A DNA stretch of 64,000 bases from Hymenolepis diminuta (taxonomy: Eukaryota; Platyhelminthes; Cestoda; Cyclophyllidea; Hymenolepididae), in the NCBI GenBank assembly GCA_900708905.1, contig CAADRB010000005.1, positions 1,372,178-1,436,177 of the forward strand. Direction: 5' to 3'. The notes below the pieces were generated by a model. The model ran no database searches. It had not been told where the DNA came from and saw only the letters and a program-made list of their open reading frames with translations. The position numbers were made by a program, and so were the translations under genes. Positions within the stretch are counted from its first letter, which is position 1; every line of letters starts with the position of its first letter. Positions 36,245 to 49,829 of this stretch are shown piece after piece.

Positions 36245-37588
36245 TTATATGATACATAGCATTCAAGAGTCATAACTTAACGAAGATGAGAAAACTAAAC
36301 TTTAAAGTTAGTTAGTTGAGCTTCGGAAGCTTGTTTCATTCAAGGTGAACAAAATCTTATCATTCTTATCGAAATCCCCCATAGATGGAACCCAAATTTA
36401 GATCATTCAGAAACATCCCCTAATTCAGTACGCGGATTGTATAAATTAGAAGTTATGTGTCCAAAATCTTGCCCAAAGAACACCTTATGCACTGCACGCT
36501 TCGACAAACTATAAGCTCCAGAAAGTTGACATAGTAGAAAAAAGACCATTATCCAGAGGGTAATGACGTATTCGCATTGAACTGTTGAAGAAAAATTATT
36601 TGTCCTACGCGCTTTTTCAGCCGAACATTAATTGATCTGAGACCCTATTCATACGAGTTACTGGAGTAGGGGAAATAAGTACCTGAGGGCCTCATTAAAA
36701 AGTAATTTTCATACCAAGTGGGATGTTAGAGATACCTCGTACCTTGAACCACAGGTTTAAAATTAGGATAATAAAAGAAAGTTAGAGCAAGTTTGAACAG
36801 GAAATTCATTTATCCAAAAATAGGGATAGTTTAATATTCTTTCTACAATACCTTCTTGGACAAAACTATAAATGATAGTCTGATCCTTTTTCCGTATCAC
36901 ACTTCAACGTTGTCATGCTCATCTATCCTTCTCCATTTGTGAGGACTGAGAAATTTTGGAAAGCTGACTTATAGAGGCTGGGAAATGATGTAAATCTCAA
37001 AAGAAGATGGTTTAGAATTCTTCAGGGTATCCTAAATGATTGAAAAGAGCTTTTAAAGTAATTTAATTTGGGCAAAAATCAGCGGTATTAAGAAGGATCC
37101 AACTGAAAACACTGCCTTTTAATTCTCTGAAATTAAAAACAACGTTATGATCCGTAAATGGAATGATGAATAGCAGATATCATGTGTTCTTCAAGCAGTC
37201 TTTACGGTAAGATAGTATTCTTAGGTAACAATCCAGTACTTGGACTACTAGCTTAGAGAATTGAATGGAAAATTGAATTTTTAGCTGAAATAAAGTTTTT
37301 TTCTGTTTTAATAAGTTCATAAAAGTTTTTTCCTCAAATGGAACTTTTTACTTTTATTTGTTATTTCCGGCAGCTACCATGAAGAGAGTCGTTTGTTTTC
37401 GAAGAAGATTATCTAGTTAACTTTTAACAGAAATTATGTTTATCTACCTTCAGAGCCGCCTCATATATAACTTAAAGTTAGAGAATGGATTCATTTCCAT
37501 TCATTTATTGAATCTGTCGCGCCCTCTGACTCAGTCAAAATTTGTCACTTCCCCAAATTGGGTCAGAAGTGGAAATTCTTCTCTGTTC

Positions 37589-37685
37589 TATTGTAGATTC
37601 TTCCCCTCCTCCCCTTTTCACCATCTATTCTCTCCAACCTCTCTACCTCTCTCCCTCTCTTCTCTCTTCTCGCCCTCTCTCGCAT
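37589..37685. repeat. CT-rich low-complexity tract
   Basis: Long pyrimidine tract (CTTCCCCTCCTCCCC..., then CTCTCTACCTCTCTCCCTCTCTT...). It explains the plus-strand open frames of 68 and 98 codons here, whose peptides are just Ser/Leu/Pro/Phe runs. Confidence 0.8.
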
Positions 37686-40418
37686 CACAGATGGCTGAAA
37701 TCGGAGCAAAATTTAAACCTTTCCCAAATTAATCTTATGATTTATTAAAGGGACAGGGTCCGAATTTCAATGAAAATGGGCTTTCCCAAAGCCGAATAGA
37801 ACAACTTGTCGGTTGATACAATCATTTAGTTAGAGTTCAATCAAGAGCTACATTTATTGGCTGCTATTTCTGACAAGCGATCAATCAGTATAAGTTACAA
37901 GCGTTATTAAAACGTTTCTTCATCATTTATTTATATGTAAAAATACCGTAAAGGATCAATTATTCGAGTATTATATGGTCTGAGCCCTTTATTCTAGACC
38001 AGCATTTACTTAAACTCTGGAAAATTACCTCTTTGATCGTCTTTTTCTTGAGCACTGTCCGCACGCGTAATGAAAATCAAACTTACTTAGCGTTCTTTTA
38101 TTTAAAGTAATTACACAGCTAATCGATTTTCGAAGATAATTTGACGATTTTGATTTGAAATTCATCAATCCATTCATTTGTTATCTTTTAGCCTAGAATC
38201 AGCGATAGCTACGAGGTTTTACTCACATAGGAGTCTGAATCTACCACCGCAAGAGCCTCAGGATAAGTGAATTAGGTTTCATGAGGGTAAGAATATTGTA
38301 AAATAAATTTTCGGCCAAAAAGTTTCCAAATACTGAAGATTAGCACTTGCTCCCAAGCCTACAAGCTTAAAATGTATCCTTTCGGTTTATTTAAAAATAT
38401 CACTTTGTAATTTTGTCAGGACTAGAGCCTAAGAGAACTTTGTTTTCCTAGTAATCGCCAGGGTCAGGTCTTTCCTTGTTAAGTTAAACATCTATTCTCC
38501 AGTTCTCTTCCAGTATTCTTTCTCACTCCACTGTTTTCAAATGATGTCCCCAACTTTAGTAAAACTAGATACGGCTGCTTAACACAGCGGCCTGGGCAGT
38601 TCCTTTTCTACACAAAAGCCTTGTTAATTTCAAATCTTCATTCACATAGGGGGGTGAATAGACCACCATAGGGCTGTGAAGAGTGTGAGTTGGTAAAAAT
38701 GGAACATTTGGCAAAGCACTGATGACTAAAATTCGCTAATGAACAAAGAAGTTGTTGAAAAATAAGTACGGTAACTTTTCGAAACTTAATCCTGTTCGAA
38801 GAATTCATATCCATACTTGAATGAAAGTGGCGATTGAGGTACAAAAGAAAAGCAATCTAATTTCAAATTGTGCTTATTCCTTCTGGTGGTGATTACTTGG
38901 AAGTATACTCGTTTGTCAGGTTGCGTTGTTGTCTTGACTCATATACAAGTCTTGAGAGATAGAATGTCATGAGATTTTCACCATTCTTCTTAAATATTCC
39001 TGAGTAAAAATCTATCGAGCTATTGTGTCATAAAGAATACAACAGTCTGAAAATTATCTGAATTTATAAAAAAAAGTTTAATTTTAACCAATTTGTGAAA
39101 TTTATGATGATGAAAATAGTATTTAATACAAATTTTCCGCATATGAATTCCAGCACCAGTGCTACTGTTCCTTGATTGTCTTCGAAACCTAAGCTCCAAC
39201 CGAACTTGACGTCTTAAATATCTTAGGCCCTGAACATCACAAGGACAAAGAGACACCAGACACAAATGGAGCGCTCAATTGGAATGAAGTTTTAAAATTT
39301 CACCATCCTGTCCTTATAGTGGATTTTGTGTTTAAAGTTTGACATCCCGCTGTCCAAATCATATCTTCTTAATACCCAATTAATGTAATGGAGATAGCTA
39401 TTTTACCCTCGCTTTCTTACACTAACCAAGATGACAGTCCCTGCGCACAACACTTTTCTAACTTGTTTTAAACTAAACTGATCTAAAGGGATTGATACCT
39501 TTAAAGATAGTTTGGCCTCCTTAATCATCCTATTGACCCACTGAAATATGATTGATGGTTAAAATTGTACACAAATTCTTTCTTGGTAGCGAATTTATGC
39601 TCGTCTAGGGCAAGAATTTCGGTTTTGCTTGATTTAATGTTAAAAATTAGAGGAGATCATGAAGATTTCCCTCTTATCCTAAATGTGGTATTAAAGGTAA
39701 GATAGTCTCTTAGCCTACTCTATCAATGAATTTTCGGTTTTCCTTGTTGCTATGACTACTAAGACAGCCTGCCAATATAAAAATAAAACATAACCACAAT
39801 AAAGAAACCAATTTTCACTGATGGCACTTAAACGAAGCAGGCCCCCAGTTTGTAATTAATTCTCAATCATCCGGATAAGCACTAATTATTCAGACGTCTA
39901 GCGTCTAACCCATTAGATATCATGCGTTCAAATAATGGCGGTGCGCGTCTGTTTCATCGGTTAAATAAGCGAAGAATTAAAAGGGAAATATTATATCCCA
40001 ACAACAAAAGAGATACTCATCCATCTATATGCATTCGATGTTTCAGATTTCATTAAATTTTAAACAAATCGAACACATGAATTTGTATGATAAGCTCGAC
40101 TATCGACAGATTTGCTTATTGATGAATCTCCTAGATAAATCTCAAAATTGAGACCCTATCTTGTAAAAAGCTATACAATGCAGCAACCTCAGCTCTGCTA
40201 CGTTAAGATCATGTAAGATGACTCTGGATTCTCAACCTTTGGAGTGGAGGTAGATTGGCGTAATCTCGTGAATAAGGTTCCGTTTAGTAATTAGTTCAGG
40301 TGAAAAATTGGCATTTTGATTTTATGAATATGATCTACTTATTAAGTCAGTATTTTAAAACCCGGTTTCAAACATCAGAGTAAGTAAGATACTTCGATAC
40401 CTGACTTTGCCATCAGCG

Positions 40419-40545
40419 TTTTTTTTGATCCCTCACCTTTATCATTCACTAGACCTACTCTTTGCCGACTTCAGCTGCTTCCTCACAGTGAAAAATTGAA
40501 AAATATTATTGCATCACTACGAATTATAGTAATTAATATCATGGC
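40419..40545 (+). repeat. dispersed repeat family R2, copy 2
   Basis: Aligns with 3755-3900 through TTTTTTTGATCCCTCACC, TTTGCCGACTTCAGCTGC, TTCCTCACAGTGAAAAATTG and GCATCACTACG. Confidence 0.55.
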
Positions 40546-43500
40546 TGTGAAAATAATTGATTGGCAAACATTAGTGATAAAATGTAAATTTTTCATTCTA
40601 TATCAAATGCCGGTAAGTTAGGCTCCCAGATCAATTACCTTTATTTCCGTCCGCCGTTGATTTGTCACCCGTCTCAAATCTAGTTTAATCAACAAAAAAG
40701 ACCCATTAACTCTATCCCCGTCTTCCAAATTAAAAAGGGAGAAAATCTGATCGTCAGGACAAGTAACTAAGGCCGACCAGAGGTACCCAATCGAAAGATT
40801 CCTGACCAGACCCCGAGGAATAGAAAGGTGTTCATGAGTCATGTGCTTCCCTCTCACCCTTATATTCGTCAGTAGTCTGCAGTGTGTTCTTGTCTCTTCT
40901 CCTCACCAACCCCTCCCCCCGCAAACTCCCCTCACGCACCCCACGAACAGGCCGACGGTTGTGTTCCCATCTGGTACACTGTTGGGTGTCTTTGTATGCC
41001 TTTCTGGCTGATTTGCGTGCAAGACCCAGTGGAGTATGATTCACAATGTCTTTCCCTCTCTTTTCTGCCTTGGTCTCTCTCTCTTTAGACATTCGAAAAA
41101 CCTGCTTTTCTAGTGGTTGTATTCGTCATTAAAATCAAGTGATGACTGTGCGTCTGTGACGTAGTGGGAACCCTATTTGTTGAAACATGTGTGCACGCCG
41201 ATACTACCAGTTCGTGTATGTAATTCCTAGTCTTTACGTGTTTCCGAAATCTTGGTTAAAATTGAATCCTCCGCTCACTTAGTCTATTGTGACCCATCGT
41301 ATCCTAGTGTCATTAAATTCGAACAAATTTGGAAAACTGATCAACTAATTTACTGCGAATGTGTCAGCAATCGCTTGACAATAGACAGTCAAGTACCTGT
41401 CTAGCTTCTTCATTAGATTTTGAAGAATTTGTCATTTGTCATCTAGATAAAAGAAATATTTTCACCTCTAATTTGGATGTCAGGTTGGTTATAATGTGAA
41501 GATCTCCACAGGAAATCTCATTCTTGCTTTCTCAATGTTTTATTTGTGAAAAATACTTGTCGGTTTCTCTCTCGTTTTGTCGACAAATTTATAATCCATT
41601 GATTAACACGGCAGTAAAAGTTAGACTCAATTTGTGCACTCGCAGTGTTGCGGTCAGCTTGTTCGTATGTACTGTTGGATGATACCTGATATTTTGTATA
41701 ACCAACCGAATCAACTAATACCCGTAAGCAGAGGGGTAGGAATACGTTTTTTTTGTTAAACAGCTCCAAGTTGTCTTTCCTCTAACCAAGCTGGGTGTCG
41801 AAGCAAAACAGTTCTAATGGATATGGTCGGGAATCCCTTAAAATTTGCAGCTGAAGAAATATTGTGTTTGAAGGCAGATGATAATGGAAAATGTGGAATT
41901 AAGACCGAACATAATGGTCCCTCAAAATGCGGAATAGAATTAATCACCCGATTGTGTTCCCCGTTTTCTGGGAATTTTAACTCACTGAGTTAAGAATTTA
42001 TTGCCTGTAGACCGTTAAATTTTAGGGCGATATTTGGCACCTCTCAGGACTAACTCAGTGAGTGATCAAGAGCTAAAATCCCTGGAGTCATCTAGATAGA
42101 AGACGCATTTGCACATCAAATTCGTATTTAAAGCGGTTCCTGGAGTTCAAATCTCAACGTAGAATCTGATGTTCACGTTTTATTGGGTGTGAATGAGACT
42201 GCAAACATGTATTTAATTCTGTTTTTGTTCAGTTAATACACTTGAGTTATCTACTCAAAGCGCTTCCTTTATGCTCATAGCAAAGAAATAATTGGAGAAA
42301 ATATTTAATTCTATGCAATTCAGTTATCAAACTAAACAATAGCAATGTTCGAATACTAGGGCAGTTAATCAAACACTTATTGGTCATCATTGTTGAAAAA
42401 CGAATGAGATTAATCTGAAGATAGAATACTGCTTTATAAGCCGGTCTTATTGAAATATCCCATCGCTTAGTCATCAGAACAAATTTTACTGTTCCCATGC
42501 GGGAATTGGATTCCTCCTAAATGGATATTAGAGGCTTCCACCACATAGCAATGGCAAAAGTTTCTACTCAATTTATGATCTTTTCAAACTGCCCTAGATT
42601 GAGAATACGAAAGCACAAAAATTATTAGATTGATAGTGAAACAAATATATGGGATTATCATTTGAGCCATCAGTGTCCACCTGACAGACTGAGCATTTTA
42701 ACATTAGCTCTTATGGGTCATTTTCAAAGTCGACGAGGAAGTTATGTTAAGCGATTGGGTGTAAACAAATGGGAGCAAGTGGGTATTCATCTTCCATCAA
42801 ACAAGAACTCGAATTATTATTAAAGCGTAAAATCTAACCTTTTTTTGAAGTTGGATTTAATGAAATCGGTATATCAGTATAAAGTGAATTACATCAATTT
42901 TTAACACACAACCTTTGCCCATTTAATAAAAATGATTTACTTTCAGAATTTCCCAAAGCTTCTACCGAATTGAAGTAGGTACGAAAATTTTATATAACCC
43001 TTTCGTGGAACAATCAGTTGAACTATCGTGGAATCAGGAATTTTTTACTTCCTTCGGGCTTTTCTAGATCTATAAAATTCGTAAAACATTTCGACGTCGA
43101 GCCTAAATCTTCGGAGAATTTATTTTTAAATTCATTGGTTGGGACAGGTTTTTTTTCCCTATTTCATGCCTCCCCCATCGTAGATTCCCCTTTACAACCT
43201 CCCAAAACCCTCCCCCCCCCGGCATCATGCGGAACCAATAAAACTGGAGGTGAATTGGACAGATGTCAGCTTCCGTTAATGATTCCACCTGCTCTCTGGC
43301 GTCTGCTTCTGTCTTTAGAGAGTTCATCATTAAAAAACTTGTCGATCCACTCCACATGTCTAGATATCATAACTGTTTGACCTCTTGAGGTCGTTCCGGT
43401 TAATTTTCGCCTGTTTTCAGAGTTTATTTTTAGCTACTTCCGTCAAATTTATTGAGGACTCTCTGACAAAGTGATAGGGGTCATCAGTTTTAGCTTGCCA

Positions 43501-45760
43501 GGTTATTAGGAAATTGAATGTAAATCCAATCAAGATACTTCACTGATTTTGATTTACAGCAGAGATTCATAGACCGGGATGTTTGGATGATTGCTATCCT
43601 AGGTGTTTAACCAGTAGAAATAACTGAAATAGTGAATCACTTTTTTAATCACAAAGAATTCATTAAGGGATTGTTAAGTTTGGAAAAACCATCTAATATT
43701 TGACAATCAAAGAGACAAATATATTGACATACCATCACAAATCCCCCAATCTTTTCAACCTTTCAGTTAAATCTGTTCTCTGTCGGCATGACCTATCACT
43801 CTGGGCCCTGTTGTTAGAAGTTTGGACCCCCAGTTTATGATGCAACTACCTACCTATTAGGTATAAGTTTGACGATCGTGTTCAGTTGAATCAAAGCCCT
43901 TTTGATGCTCTAATATTATTGCACAATCATCGTTTAAACTATTCTAACTTTCCTCGTTTATTTTTGTATTTTCTTTCAAATAGATGATAATAATATGGAC
44001 TTATTAAATGGAGGCCAGAAATATACTATGGTAAATACCTCATTTAACTCAGATTTCTTCAGCCATTTCGTTGTAAACTGGATCCCAATTAGCTTACTAA
44101 ATTTGACTGAATGTGCCAATTATAAATGAATTTTAGTCACTATGATCTAAGCGTCGTCTCGTATCTCCACGATTTATTCCCTTTATAATTCGCATTTCAA
44201 TACTCCTAATGCGCTCTATCCGTCAACTCACATACGTCAATCATTTAGACTGCCCTGAGGTGATTACCAAGAGAAAGAACCCTAGTAACGACATCCAGCC
44301 GTATTATCTTCATTATCGGACATAAACTTATTTAGACTTCTCACAAACTCATGTAGAAAGCTCTCTTAATATCTGAGAATCTCGTAGTATTTGACTTAAT
44401 CTTGGATTTTGAGATGTTTTACTTCGAGCTGGGAAACCGCCTATCGACTACCACCGATAGGTGTGTGTTTTCTCCGCATTAGCGGACCCTTTAATCATCA
44501 TAGCCCAACCCAACTAGATATCGCCTTGATATTAATTAATGTTTTTGTTTCAGAATTTCACTCTAAACCCCAATATTCTAAATGAATATTTAGACTGAAT
44601 GAACACAAATAGCTAACTTGCGTCGCTCGAAATAATAGTTCTATTCTTAAAAGTCATCCGCCAAATACCTTTGAATGCTCGCTTCCAGTCTCTGTTTTGA
44701 ATCTTTTATTTCCAAGAGAAATCAAACTTATTTTGTGTAATTACTACTTTGATATCTCCTCCCTTTTCTTAAAAACCAGGACCCTTCGGTTTTCAATATA
44801 AGTTATGAATTTTCTAACGTTTAAATAATGTTAATCAATTAAGTTCACCTCCCATCTGGATGTCATTTATTTCTACCGTAATGTTTCATATTCATTATAA
44901 GCAATAAAACATCTGTGACAAGGTCTGAAAATGGTAATCATAATAAATAATAAATCAACAACAGAGCTAATATCAGCTAAGCTTTTCAACATTAAGAAAA
45001 TGGATAAGACCCATTGAAGTAATATATTTTAATACTCATCCTGTGAATAAGTTATTTATCTTGAAGTTCATCTGATTGAGAAGCTCACACTAAGATCTCT
45101 CTCTCTTTATCGGTCATTCTGATCGCAACTGACTTAGTATTATTCAAACCTCCCAATTCCATCAAATTGCAATAATTAATGGTAAATATGAATTCTTCAT
45201 GAAGACATCGAACTTGATGTCCTAAACATTCGAAAACCTCTCCTTCCTCTTTATTCCTTATAATGTTCAAGCGAGACTTTGAACGGGAAACATCTGGTGA
45301 TTAAACTACATTTCTTAGTTGGAATTCGTATTTACAGACCTAACATAGACAGACAGGATATCCTGTTTAGAGACATACGCTAAGATATATAATTCCTATC
45401 ACCTCAAAACTAGAAATAGTCCAAACGAAACGCACTGATCCCCTCCCACCTTTCCGACCCATTGGTTTCACGCCTTAATTCCCCCTCATCCCTGATCAGG
45501 GTCGCTCATTGCGCAACATTTGGTCACCTCGATATTCGTTAATATATTTTTGGCATAGTGACACTACCAAGTCTTCCCCCTCAGCAATAAAATTGATCAA
45601 CTGGAAATACATATTTTTGGTTGTCAAGGCAATTTAATGTGTAGTGCGATTTTATTATTTTGTTGAATTTATTTAGCTAATCAACCAATACTGTTATTTA
45701 GTAGGATTTCAAGTGACAACATCTATTTATTGAACTAGCTCTGAGGATATTAGGATATCA

Positions 45761-46045
45761 GGACAACAGCAAGTTCATTAAATGACAAAGGGGAGGGATC
45801 CAAAAGATGGTGTAGTCAAGTGAGGGTATCAAAGAGCTTAAATTCATTTGGTTTTTTTGCATTTGGGTTGTTCAAAATTTACCTAATGAGTAATTCACGT
45901 TCTAAATTCCAAATTTCATGATTCGTCACCTTGGATTACTGAGTAAATTCTTGTCCACGATATCCACTTCTTTTAGACTAGGCGGTTTATTATGATAGTC
46001 GATACTGCCACTTCGATTCGGCTTTTCTTTTCCTTGTTATCGTAG
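45761..46045 (+). repeat. dispersed repeat family R1, copy 3
   Basis: Matches copies 1 and 2 through GTGTAGTCAAGTGAGGGTATC, TTCATTTGGTTTTTTTGCATTTG, TTCCAAATTTCATGATTCGTC, CTTGGATTACTGAGTAAATTC and a final CGGCTTTTCTTTTCCTTG, which resembles CCGCTTTTCCTTCC in copy 1. Confidence 0.65.
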
Positions 46046-47210
46046 TTATAAGTGTTTTTCAAATTTCTACTTCAAGATTTGGGTAAATTTAGGTGCTCTT
46101 GGCCGAGTCTCTTTGTGATTAAAATTATGGCCATTGATGTGAACATTGTATCCCCGTTGTGGCTGAAAGACAGAGACCCATTAATTAAATTTGATGGGTA
46201 GACCTATACTTCATGTGGCTGAAACTAATTTGCATACTGAACGATGTTTCAAAAACATAGAGGAGAAGGTGAGAGAGATTTTGAGCAAGAGAATTCTAAT
46301 TTAACTCTGGGCTCTTATCTGAGCTCTGTTCAAAGTAGAAAGTGTTTGAAAGAGCCTGGGATTATCGGTCAAGGAGATATAATACGAAAATAGTTTTCGA
46401 AGTGCAGACGAGTATCTCTAATCATAAGTGAGTCCCAACTGCTAAAGTTACGAACATTTTCTGGGTTTTTAAAAGACCTCACTTAACGGAAGACATGATA
46501 ACAGCGTGTCCATCGAGTCACTTTTGCGGTTTCAGACTAAACTAGACAGTTCCCTCCAAAACTATTTTCGGAATGATCGCAAATGAATTAGAATGAACCG
46601 AGTGATGGGAATAGGGAGCAAAGGATTACGGATTTTACGGAATATTCATCAGGACCTTCTGTGGATACCAATATAATATCCAGATATGGCAAAGTCGTTT
46701 TGACATAATCCATATCAGTTCGAAATCGAAAAATTATAATGGATATCATCTTATTATGAATATTAATACTAACACCGACTATCCAAAACAGTTAAACCCC
46801 CAAAGATTATTAGGTGTAGCCAAACTGGTAATGAACGATTCAGATGGCTGAGATAAAATTGCATTCTAATAACTAGTGCATGTTCCTGTCTCTATTGAGG
46901 TTCTAACTAAATTTGACTGTCTTAACTATCTGCAAATTATAACTATACCAACTACGACTGATCCCATCAATCGGGTAAAGAAAAACCGAGAAATGTTGAA
47001 AAAGGAGATTCCTATAAAAGAACACTCCTCAAATTACTCATTCCTAAGTTCCATCCTAGAAAAAAAATAATAAATGCCGCGTATTATTTGTTCAGCAACG
47101 CCAACTAACTCTAAATCTACTCAAATTTTACGTCGATTGGGAAAAAAGGCTGATGGGTTAGTTAAATAACACGTATATTTACAGGTACAAAAATATACGC
47201 CAAAAATAAA

Positions 47211-49692
47211 TCATGTGGATCTCCTCGTTCGCATATGAATCTCGGGAATTGATGGACAACCCATTTTCTCCACTTTCACCAGGTGATAATTTCTTCTCAC
47301 TGGAAGTTTACGCATGCAGGAGTTTCTTCGAGAAGACCAGACAGAAACGGGCACAGCAACTCTCTTCCTCTCAGGAGTTGGATGAACGATTTCTATTTGA
47401 GGAAGACGTTGTGGAGGTATGATGTTCCGTTCCTCGAAAACTGGAGATTTCAAGCTCTCTAGAGCCTTTCTCAAAGGAGTTCTAATACGCATTTGACGTC
47501 TCTTGATATGTGGAAGCATTCCAGCCAATGGACAACAAGGAACTTGGCTTCCGTCCAGACTGGTTGAGGAGAGGGTCGCGCAAGTCTTTGCTATGTTAAC
47601 TTCTTCAGGACAATCAGCAAGAGAACGTTTTGCTGGAGTAACTGAAGGGATCTAGAAGACCAAAACCAAAATTAATTTCAAGATGCAAATCAAAGGAGCA
47701 AGTGTGGGTACTTACAAGACTTGAAGGTGTTCCAGGATCAATAATCTCTCTGAGAGGATTTCTCTTACTCCCACCATAGATATTACTAAGTCTTCGAACA
47801 TATCGAGCTTTCTTGGGATGAGTATCTGGGAGTTTCTTGACAGCAACACTGAGTTCGTTCAAAGCCGCTTTAGTACGCTCCTTCCAAGCCTCAGTATCTT
47901 CTTGGATGGTCTCTTGTTCCGCGAAGGTCAAATCAGTATAAATAACAGCGTCGTCTTGTGTCGAACATGTATCAACACCAGAATCTTTGGACGCACTAAG
48001 AGTCGATAAGAGACCTTCCGAAGATATATTTCGATCGATATCATTAGCAAGAACCAGCGGAGCTGCAAACACTCCTTTTGAGCCCTGCTTGATCATTAAC
48101 GTAGCAAGATTATTCAGAGCATCGTATTCCTTATGGAGGTCAGTACTGGAACGCTAAAAGAATTTAAATATTAATTCGATGTAGTCAAAGAATTCAAGAT
48201 TAAATACTGAAATAATTACTTACGCAAGATGGGGCAAACAGAAGGGGACCAAAGATGGTACCAAGGCTTTCAGCAGACATCCCGTTGATGTGAGAGTAAC
48301 ACAGAGTTTCGGTTAATAGATCCAATAAACGACGGAGAAGGAACTGATTTCTGGCAGGAAGAAGAAACCTAAGGATCCTTAGAGCTAGGATCTGTTTGGC
48401 TCTAGCTAAACGAGAACTGCTTGGAGATAAGGGTACTCGGAATCCAGAATCGTTGCAATTTCCTGATGTGAGTTCTATAGAAAAATTTCAGGGTTACTAG
48501 TCGAAAATCGATAGAATGAGCCATTGGACCAAGATCGCAACCTACTCGAAACGGAAATATAAACTGGAAGAAGATCCTGCGTTAAGATTGGATCGGCCAT
48601 TTCGCGAAGAACAGTCTTCAATGCGTTTGCGTAATCATGAGCTGTGAGCTCGTCAAAGACGTCTGAAAAAGTATCCAGTTCAGCTGAAAGAGTCTTGACT
48701 CGTCTAGAACGTGTCATTCGACTCCAAGAAAATGAGGGAAGAGGAGAGGAAGGAGGAATAGAGAAATTCGAAGCATTTAGAGCCGCTAGATTAACAGGAT
48801 AGACGACGCTGGCCCCAGTATTTAGGTGTTTACAGAGTTCCCGCTGACGACTAATGTTGCCAGTCTTTCTGAATATCATTTCGGTTTTGAGATCTAAAAG
48901 ACGAAAGGAAAAATCAACCACCAGTTCATATTTTTATTAAAAACAATATTTTCAGTTTTATGTAGTTATAAACTTCTAAAAATCGCTCATCTATTAGAAA
49001 CATGAGCAGAAACATCCATCTCTGAATGAAATTGACAATTCTTCACAAGCAACAATATAGTCGGAGTAATGAACGAAATCGAAAACTTCGATCTTAAATC
49101 CTCTAATGCATCCCGTTTGCAATCTATTCGAATGTTATTATTGCTTCCTAACACCGACACCTAATATTCTTTTTCAAAGTGGAAACTTAAGTTTATTAAA
49201 CTTTTAATGAATAATAAATTAATAAGAACTTACTGTCGCCAATTGATAAATGGTTCATAAGAGCCATGACATTGTCGTAGATATCAACCTGTTCTTCCAA
49301 CCAATCTACAAACGAAAAGGTCAAGGTCAGCGACAGAATAAGATCAAAATAAAAGCAATGAAAGACAGCCCACCACTCTTAGGGACTTCACATTTATTTC
49401 CTTGAGAGAGTTTCGCCCAAGATCGGTACCTCCTGTGTTTAAATGTTCCATCTAGAGAAGTGGTAGAATCTGGATTATACTCATTGAAATCAATTGGTAA
49501 GTCAACCAATAAGGATAAGTGGAATTTGCAGAGATCGACAAATTTCTGCGTTCTTCGGGTTCTGTACAAATTGATGTTGTCAATATTCGAAGATGTTGCT
49601 ACAAGACGGTTGGCGTAGGTACAAACTCCCTCTTGGACTCTTCTGGATACTGGAGTTAAATAGATAGCATTTCCGCAAAGATCTTTGGTCAT
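47211..49692 (-). CDS. ARHGAP19-like Rho GTPase-activating protein, paralog A
   Basis: Six exons on the minus strand: 49692-49374, 49305-49234, 48893-48546, 48474-48224, 48153-47716 and 47651-47211, giving 622 aa with introns of 64-71 nt except intron 2 (340 nt). The protein should switch off a Rho GTPase, probably at the cleavage furrow or cortex. The GAP core spans about residues 131-330: arginine finger R139 in IFRKTGN, K223 in ALKTVLREM, and a signature NGMSAESLGTIFGP in which S316 replaces the usual Asn. Residues 427-445 (ALNELSVAVKKLPDTHPKK) match the helix after the GAP domain of ARHGAP19. The tail has CDK-type sites (T481 in TPAKR, T534 in TPLRK) and a PVRRNY motif (593-598). The ATG at 49692 is chosen over 49740 because it aligns with the start of paralog B. 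The exon-1 donor could be 49377 instead of 49374. Confidence 0.85.
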
Positions 49693-49764
49693 TTTCTGAG
49701 CGCGATTGAGGGTTAATAATAAAGACGAGGAAATGAACATGGGAGCAACAGGAATTGAACGTTG

Positions 49765-49825
49765 ATTGGGTAACCTCGCTCTGACTCATCAACCAATCAG
49801 CAACGTGCGATTTATAACAGCCAAT
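49765..49825 (-). promoter_or_regulatory. three CCAAT boxes upstream of paralog A
   Basis: ATTGG at 49765-49769 and CCAAT at 49793-49797 and 49821-49825 are 28 bp apart each, starting about 73 bp before the chosen ATG. TTTATAAC (49811-49818) could serve as a TATA-like element. Regularly spaced CCAAT boxes are the known layout of NF-Y-regulated G2/M genes. Confidence 0.55.
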
Positions 49826-49829
49826 TAGA

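Larger units (their letters stand above)
35280..47200. other. gene-poor region with repeats
   Basis: Apart from the listed repeats and pyrimidine tract no gene is supported. GC-richer islands near 40.62-41.10, 43.0-43.4 and 37.5-37.7 kb are open in several frames on both strands. A diverged local duplication is visible between about 38221-38262 and 38640-38683 (CACATAGG...TGAAT.(G/C)ACCACC). A short hairpin, CCTATCG with CGATAGG, lies near 44440-44461. Confidence 0.55.

Noticed and set aside
37436..37748. Plus-strand open frames of 98 and 68 codons
   Set aside because: They lie on a CT-rich low-complexity tract and encode only Ser/Leu/Pro/Phe runs.
40618..41092. Minus-strand open frames in a GC/CT-rich patch, including a 73-residue ATG frame starting MTHEHLSIPRG
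   Set aside because: The composition looks protein-like, but overlapping frames on both strands are also open and no splice partner or promoter was found.
43018..43380. 120-codon plus frame and 84-codon minus frame in the same island
   Set aside because: Both strands are open because the island is C-rich, including a long C run. No ATG start on the plus frame and no splice or promoter support.
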